Assembly: GCA_035531675.1 (NCBI GenBank)
Contig: DATKSL010000010.1
Coordinates: 62,001 to 126,000, forward strand
DNA from: JAJPIG01 sp035531675
Lineage (GTDB): Bacteria > Desulfobacterota > Binatia > Binatales > Binataceae
Reading direction: 5' to 3'
DNA length: 64,000 nucleotides
Part shown: piece after piece, positions 59,380-64,000 of the stretch
Numbering within the stretch: position 1 is the first letter of the stretch
Layout of the letters: every line of letters begins with the position of its first letter
Made by a program: the position numbers and the translations under genes
The notes under the pieces: generated by a model
Told to the model about the DNA's origin: nothing
The model's input: only the letters and a program-made list of their open reading frames with translations
The model's database searches: none

Positions 59380-60780
59380 CTACTGCGCGCCGCCGTAACG
59401 TCGGCGGCATAGTGCATAGACCGGCCAGACTGCGGCCGCGAGGATCACTGCCGTCACAAAATCCGCATGGCCCGGCGCTTGGGAGAGCGCCAGTCCGAAG
59501 CTCGCGACCCATACCAGGATCGGCGCCGCCACGACCACGGCGAGTCCGAGGCGCCCGCCGCCGATAACGAAAAGTCCGTCGCGCGCCGGATGGAGACGAC
59601 GCAGCTTGATCAACGCGCCCATCTCGAGCATCAGCGCACCCATATAGAAAAAGACGTCGAGCACCACCAGCGTCACGAAGCCGAACGGCACCAGCAGGGT
59701 GAAGACGATGCAGCACAACACGATTGACTTGCCGGGGGTGGCGCTGCTCCACCAGATTTCGGCCAGCGGCTTGGGCAGATAGTGGTCGCAGGCCAGCACG
59801 AACGGCATCCGCGAGACCCACAGCATCGCGGCCTCGAAGATCGCGAACGCTCCGAGCGCGCCGCCGAGTCCGATTGCGACGCCGAGCCACGGTCCGCCGA
59901 TCGTCGCTCCGGTGTGCGCAAACGAACCGGTCTCCCAGCCCGCGCCGCTGGTGGCGCCGTCGAGCCCCACGGCCAGCGGCAGCACATAGCCGAGCACGAC
60001 CAACGGCAGCGTGATAGCGATCGCGCGCAGGTAGTTGCGCTGCGGATGATCGATCTCGGCCGCTACCACGCTCAGGTTTTCCCAGCCGCAGAAATTCCAG
60101 ATGACGACGGTCAAACCGCCGCCCAGCGCGCCCGCGAAATCGCGCCCGAAGATTGGTCCGGCGGGCGGCTGCCAATGGATGAGCCGCGGGATTCCCAGCA
60201 CGACCATCGCGAGGAACGGCATCAGAATCGCGATCGTCAGGGCCATCGAAGTCCGGCCGACCGGCCGCACGCCCAGCAGGTTCAGCAGCCCGGCGAGCCA
60301 TACCAGGACAATTCCGAGCGCGATTTGCGCCGCGCTGCTCAGCGGAATCAGAAACGACAGGTAGGCTGAGAACAACACCGGGTAAATCGCCATGTCGACG
60401 GCGGTGTAGAGGATCGTCAGGTAGGCCTCGACAAAGCCGGCGAACGGGCCAAACGCCTGTTTGACCCAGATATAAAAACCGCCCTCGGCGGGAATCAGCG
60501 CGGTCAATTCCGCCGCCATCAAGGCCGTCGGCAGGCTCAGCATCAGCGGCACCGCCAGACACAGCAGCAGCGCCAGGCGCGGACCGGCGATGCGCACCGC
60601 GTCTTCGAGTCCGTAAGCGCCGCCGCTGACCGTCAGGTACATCAGGCAGACCAGCGCCCCGAGCTTCAGGCGATGGCGCGCAAAGCCGCCGGCCCGCCAG
60701 AGCGGCGTCGCCTCCGGGATTGGCGCGGCCTCGACGCCGGAAGACGATGCGCCGCCCGCAGAACTGCTTCCTTGCTCCAT
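59380..60780 (-). CDS. APC-family amino acid permease
   Basis: A 466-residue permease with about 12 helices: CLMYLTVSGGAYGLEDAV has the unwound-helix motif, and VIWNFCGWENLSVVAAEIDHPQRNYLRA the helix 6 motif, close to the GadC/AAAP-like subgroup of yeast-type and bacterial transporters. The ATG at 60780 is chosen as the last start before the first helix; longer in-frame starts exist. It converges with the Nudix gene and is divergent from the TPR lipoprotein gene. Confidence 0.85.
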   Translation of the reverse strand: MEQGSSSAGGASSSGVEAAPIPEATPLWRAGGFARHRLKLGALVCLMYLTVSGGAYGLEDAVRIAGPRLALLLCLAVPLMLSLPTALMAAELTALIPAEGGFYIWVKQAFGPFAGFVEAYLTILYTAVDMAIYPVLFSAYLSFLIPLSSAAQIALGIVLVWLAGLLNLLGVRPVGRTSMALTIAILMPFLAMVVLGIPRLIHWQPPAGPIFGRDFAGALGGGLTVVIWNFCGWENLSVVAAEIDHPQRNYLRAIAITLPLVVLGYVLPLAVGLDGATSGAGWETGSFAHTGATIGGPWLGVAIGLGGALGAFAIFEAAMLWVSRMPFVLACDHYLPKPLAEIWWSSATPGKSIVLCCIVFTLLVPFGFVTLVVLDVFFYMGALMLEMGALIKLRRLHPARDGLFVIGGGRLGLAVVVAAPILVWVASFGLALSQAPGHADFVTAVILAAAVWPVYALCRRRYGGAQ

Positions 60781-61006
60781 TTCCAGTGACGCTGTAGCCG
60801 AGCACGGTTGCCGGCGCAAGGAAGGCTCGGCAAGCGCCAAAAACTGTGACGGGGTTGCGTGGCGGCTTGGCGGGCGCAACACTAGAGCGATTGGAGGAAA
60901 TTCCAGGAACTCGGGTGGATTAGGCCGCTAAGGCTGATACGTTTGAAGCCTGGGAACCGCTATGTTACTCGTGATTTTCGATTTATTCCGTGGAATTCCA
61001 TATTTC

Positions 61007-62788
61007 ATGAGAGCTCTCGCGCTATTTGTCCTGACCGCCGTAGTGTCGGTCTCGATGGTGGTTTCGGGATGCACCGGCCTGAAATCCGGGCCGCATCAAT
61101 CTTCGCGGATGGGCGATGTCACCGACGCCAGCGATCACCCGTTCGGCAACGTCCAGCCGGTCGATATTCCCGCGGAAGCCTACGCGATGGGCGCGTTTCT
61201 GAAGGCCGAGGTCGCGACCGACCAGGGCGACCGCACCGAGGCGCTCGACGAGTATCAGCAGGCGGTCAAGTACGATCCGCACAACGGCCTGCTCAGGATT
61301 CGCCTGGCGACGCTCTACGTCCGTAACGGCGAGCTCAAGCGCGCGCTGGACGAAGTGAATCAGGCGATCGCAATCGAGCCCAAGTCCGTGCACGCCCATC
61401 TGCTCGCCGCCGGCATCCAGTCGGCGCTCGGCAACGATCAGGTCGCCAAGCGGGAGTATAAGACAGTCCTCAAGCTCCAGCCCGACAGCCAGGAGGCCTA
61501 CCTCTACCTCGGAACGCTGTACGCCAAGCGCGGCGATTACGATCAGGCCGAGCAGACCTTTCACAAATTGATCGCGCTCGATCCCGACTCGTTCCTTGGT
61601 TACTACTACGCGGGTCGGGTGATGGTGGCGGCCAAGAACTACGACAAGGCCGAAAGCTATTACCAGCGGGCGCTGAAGCTGAATCCACAGTCCGAACTGG
61701 TGCTGCTGGATCTCGCCCTGCTGCGGGAAATCGAGAATAAACCCAAGCAGGCGGTCGAGTACTATCAGAAGGTGCTCCAGCTTAATCCCAACAACGAACT
61801 GGTGCGCAAGCGGCTCGCCGAGCTCTACGTCGGACAGAAGAAATATGACGCGGCGTTGGGCCAGCTCAAGCGACTCGAGCAGCTCGAGACCAATCCGGCC
61901 GACACGCGTACCAAGATCGGACTGCTCTATTTCGAGCGCGGCGACTATGCCGAGGCCACCACGGAGTTCAATCTGGTGCTCGGTTCCGAGCCCAAGAACT
62001 GGGCGGTGCACTACTATCTCGGGGCCGCTTACAGCGAGCTGAACCAAACCGACCGGGCGGTCGCCGAGTTCCAGCAGATCCCGGAAACCAGCTCGCATTA
62101 TGTCGATGGGCGCCTGCAGCTCGCCTATCTGTATGACAAACGGAAGAACTTCGACCACGCGATCGCGGCCCTCAAGCAGGCCCAGGCGCAAAAGCCCAAG
62201 GATACCGAAATCATGGGCTTCCTGGTCGGCATCTACCAGGAACAGAAGGACTATCCGGCAGCGATCGATCTGGCGCAGAAGATGATCGCGCTCGATCCCA
62301 AGAACGACAAGTTCCACTTCACGCTCGGCGCGCTCTACGATGAGAACAAGCAGAAGGCGCTCAGCGTGCAGGAGATGGAGCACGCCATCCAGCTCAACCC
62401 CGGCAATGCCCCCGCGCTCAACTATCTCGGTTACACCTACGCCGAGGATGGCCACAATCTGAATGAGGCGGAAAAGCTTATCAAGCGGGCGCTTGATATC
62501 GAGCCCGAAGACGGTTTTTACATCGACAGCCTGGGCTGGGTCTATTACCAGAAGGGGCAGTATGCCAAGGCCGTCGTGCAGTTGCAGCGCGCGGTCAACC
62601 TGACCGACGAAGACCCGACCATCGCCGAGCATCTGGGCGACGCCTATCTCAAGCTTGGCAGAAATGTCGACGCGCGCCAGGAATATCAGCTCGCGCTCAA
62701 GAAGGCTTCCGAGACCGACCAGGTCGAGCGGCTCAAGGGCAAGCTGCACGGCCTGCACGATGTCGGGGAAACGAGCCAGAATCGTTAA
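61007..62788 (+). CDS. TPR lipoprotein
   Basis: A 593-residue lipoprotein: a signal peptide ends with a lipobox at VVSGC, and at least twelve tetratricopeptide repeats cover residues about 45-560 (for example EAYLYLGTLYAKRGDYDQAEQTFHKLIALDP and AVHYYLGAAYSELNQTDRAVAEFQ). Such proteins scaffold outer-membrane complexes or polysaccharide export. ATG at 61007 gives a normal signal peptide; an in-frame TTG-type start 15 codons upstream is unlikely. It overlaps no catalytic gene but runs into the LolB-like gene. Confidence 0.9.
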   Translation: MRALALFVLTAVVSVSMVVSGCTGLKSGPHQSSRMGDVTDASDHPFGNVQPVDIPAEAYAMGAFLKAEVATDQGDRTEALDEYQQAVKYDPHNGLLRIRLATLYVRNGELKRALDEVNQAIAIEPKSVHAHLLAAGIQSALGNDQVAKREYKTVLKLQPDSQEAYLYLGTLYAKRGDYDQAEQTFHKLIALDPDSFLGYYYAGRVMVAAKNYDKAESYYQRALKLNPQSELVLLDLALLREIENKPKQAVEYYQKVLQLNPNNELVRKRLAELYVGQKKYDAALGQLKRLEQLETNPADTRTKIGLLYFERGDYAEATTEFNLVLGSEPKNWAVHYYLGAAYSELNQTDRAVAEFQQIPETSSHYVDGRLQLAYLYDKRKNFDHAIAALKQAQAQKPKDTEIMGFLVGIYQEQKDYPAAIDLAQKMIALDPKNDKFHFTLGALYDENKQKALSVQEMEHAIQLNPGNAPALNYLGYTYAEDGHNLNEAEKLIKRALDIEPEDGFYIDSLGWVYYQKGQYAKAVVQLQRAVNLTDEDPTIAEHLGDAYLKLGRNVDARQEYQLALKKASETDQVERLKGKLHGLHDVGETSQNR

Positions 62789-62804
62789 TTCGCGGGGACT
62801 CGAG

Positions 62805-63641
62805 GTGCCGCGCGCCCGCCGCTGGCGCGTTATCGCGCTGCTGCTGGCGAGCATCGCAATCTCGGCCTGCGCGACCGTCCAGGCGCCCGTGCCGGCGGCG
62901 GTCCGCCCCGCTCCCAATCGCGAGCAGGTCACGGCGCTCATCGCGGCGATGGCGGTGCGCGACCGGACGCTGACCGCGCTCAGCACCGGCGCCGTAATGG
63001 AATATCGCAACGCCAGCCAGCACGTGAAGGCACGCGAGCAAATCGTGGTGATGCGTCCCGACCGGCTGCGAGTCGAGGCCAGCTCGCCGTTCGGCGTCGT
63101 ACTGATCGTTGCCGTCGACGGCCCGCGCCTGCAGATCTTCGAACCCGGTAACAACCTGCTGATGCACGGGACGGCAACCGCTGCCGCGCTGGATCGTTTC
63201 GCGCAAATCCCGATGGAACCGAAAGCGGCGGTGGATCTGCTGATGGCGATCGTGCCGGCGTCGGGCCAACTCGCCGGCTACAGTGCCGCCACTACCGACG
63301 CGAGCGGCGCGACGGTGCTGACCTGGGCGACCCCCGGCGGCGGCCATCGCGAAGCGGCCTTTGCCGACGGCGAGCTGGCCGCGGTGCGCGAGCGCGCCGG
63401 CGACGGCCGGCTCATCTACGAAGTGCGTTACGCCGACTATCACAATATCGGCGCGCTGATGTTTCCGTACTCGATCGATGCCGAATTTCCCGCGGTCGGT
63501 TCCTCACTGAAGCTGACTCTGAAACGGCCGATCGTGAACGCCCCCGAACCTGAGTCGTTGTTCGTGCTCACTCCCGCTTCGACTACCAAGGAGATCGATC
63601 TTGATCAGCCCCAGCCCAGGGCGGCGATGCCTCACAGCTGA
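62805..63641 (+). CDS. LolB/DUF4292-like lipoprotein
   Basis: A 278-residue lipoprotein with an Ala-Cys lipobox (IAISACA) near residue 24, and a beta-rich domain that reads REQIVVMRPDRLRVEASSPFGVVLIVAVDGPRLQIFEPGNN, as in DUF4292/LolB-like proteins that bind lipoprotein acyl chains. The start is GTG at 62805, with GGGGA upstream; an ATG at 62760 inside the TPR gene is possible. A role in lipoprotein or outer-membrane assembly is inferred from the fold and its neighbours. Confidence 0.8.
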   Translation: MPRARRWRVIALLLASIAISACATVQAPVPAAVRPAPNREQVTALIAAMAVRDRTLTALSTGAVMEYRNASQHVKAREQIVVMRPDRLRVEASSPFGVVLIVAVDGPRLQIFEPGNNLLMHGTATAAALDRFAQIPMEPKAAVDLLMAIVPASGQLAGYSAATTDASGATVLTWATPGGGHREAAFADGELAAVRERAGDGRLIYEVRYADYHNIGALMFPYSIDAEFPAVGSSLKLTLKRPIVNAPEPESLFVLTPASTTKEIDLDQPQPRAAMPHS

Positions 63642-64000
63642 CCGGCCAGCCCGCTGGATCGTCGCGGCGGCCTGCGCACTCGCGCTCGGCGCCGGATGTC
63701 GCGTCAACCGGCCGGCGGCTAATCACGCCCGCGACCAGATCCTCTACAACGCAACTATCAGCGACCCCAAGACTTTCAACCCGATTCTGGTCACCGACGC
63801 GACCTCGGGCGGGGTGCTGGACAATATGTTCGAGGGGCTGGTCAAGTACGACGCCATCACGACCCTGCCGGAACCCGACCTCGCCGCAAGCTGGGACCTG
63901 GGCGACGGCGGCCGGACGATCACCTTCCACCTGCGGCGCGACGTCAAATGGAGCGATGGGCAGCCGTTCACCGCTCACGACGTAGTCTTCACGATGCGGG
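63601..64000 (+). CDS. Extracellular solute-binding protein, family 5 (partial)
   Basis: The first 133 residues of a peptide/nickel ABC transporter binding protein, cut off by the window end. A signal with lipobox (LALGAGC) is followed by ILYNATISDPKTFNPI, the typical NMFEGLVKYD, DLAASWDLGDGGRTITFHLRRDVKWSDGQPFTAHDVVFT. The start is TTG at 63601, strongly supported by AAGGAG seven bases upstream, and overlaps the LolB-like gene by 41 bases. Confidence 0.9.
   Translation, partial: MISPSPGRRCLTADRPARWIVAAACALALGAGCRVNRPAANHARDQILYNATISDPKTFNPILVTDATSGGVLDNMFEGLVKYDAITTLPEPDLAASWDLGDGGRTITFHLRRDVKWSDGQPFTAHDVVFTMR

Overview
The window is high-GC bacterial chromosome from a Gram-negative organism. 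Gene density is high, many neighbours overlap by ATGA, and GTG and TTG starts occur. Envelope genes (an MsbA-like exporter, Lnt, lipoproteins, LolB-like and TPR lipoproteins), a class II (B12) ribonucleotide reductase and a mixture of flavin-dependent, SDR, HpaB-like and DUF1501/DUF1800 genes suggest an uncultivated soil or sediment lineage related to the old Deltaproteobacteria, possibly Binatota. That assignment is inference from gene content. No rRNA, tRNA, CRISPR array, transposase or prophage was seen.

Layout. 0.2-7.4 kb (mostly +): a glycosidase-glycosyltransferase fusion, an ABC exporter, coaE and a tandem pair of ketopantoate-reductase-like genes. 7.4-21.1 kb (-): a glutathione transferase, prfB with its programmed +1 frameshift, a hydrolase and a luciferase-like monooxygenase. 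These are followed by the phoH-ybeY-X-lnt operon, where X is an unusual AbiGi/DUF2971-like protein, and then alaS, recA, thpR and a DUF3108 protein. 21.1-24.8 kb: a HEAT-repeat protein and the DUF1501/DUF1800 pair. 24.8-32 kb is accessory: an AT-rich non-coding stretch, a Cys-rich secreted protein, a gametolysin-like metalloprotease, an ECF sigma/anti-sigma/Spy-like cassette and small secreted proteins. 32-37.6 kb: a dciA-like gene, nrdJ, and a phosphoesterase flanked by two related mini zinc-ribbon proteins, with a possible structured RNA between. 37.6-43.4 kb: HpaB-like hydroxylase, zinc-ribbon/TPR membrane protein, GST, APH-like kinase and VOC protein.

43.5-48.4 kb (-): lutB-lutC-lutA for lactate oxidation, a SirB1 protein and queG. 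48.5-59.4 kb (+): erpA, fabG, an orphan LeuA regulatory domain, a DCC protein, cysS, CbbQ-type ATPase, threonine aldolase, two SDRs, an amino-acid permease, a low-Mr phosphatase, a CoA-binding protein and a Nudix hydrolase. 59.4-64 kb: a second permease (-), then three overlapping lipoprotein genes (+), the last cut off by the window end.

The most unusual structure is a set of long, nearly perfect palindromes inside two protein-coding genes: three in ybeY (13958-14118) and three in the APH-like kinase (41587-41788), with related hairpins in intergenic positions. Other points of interest are the phoH reading frame, which carries conserved N-terminal sequence but no ordinary start codon, the AbiGi-like gene inserted in the ybeY-lnt operon, a stand-alone LeuA regulatory domain, and a candidate structured RNA at 35742-35860.
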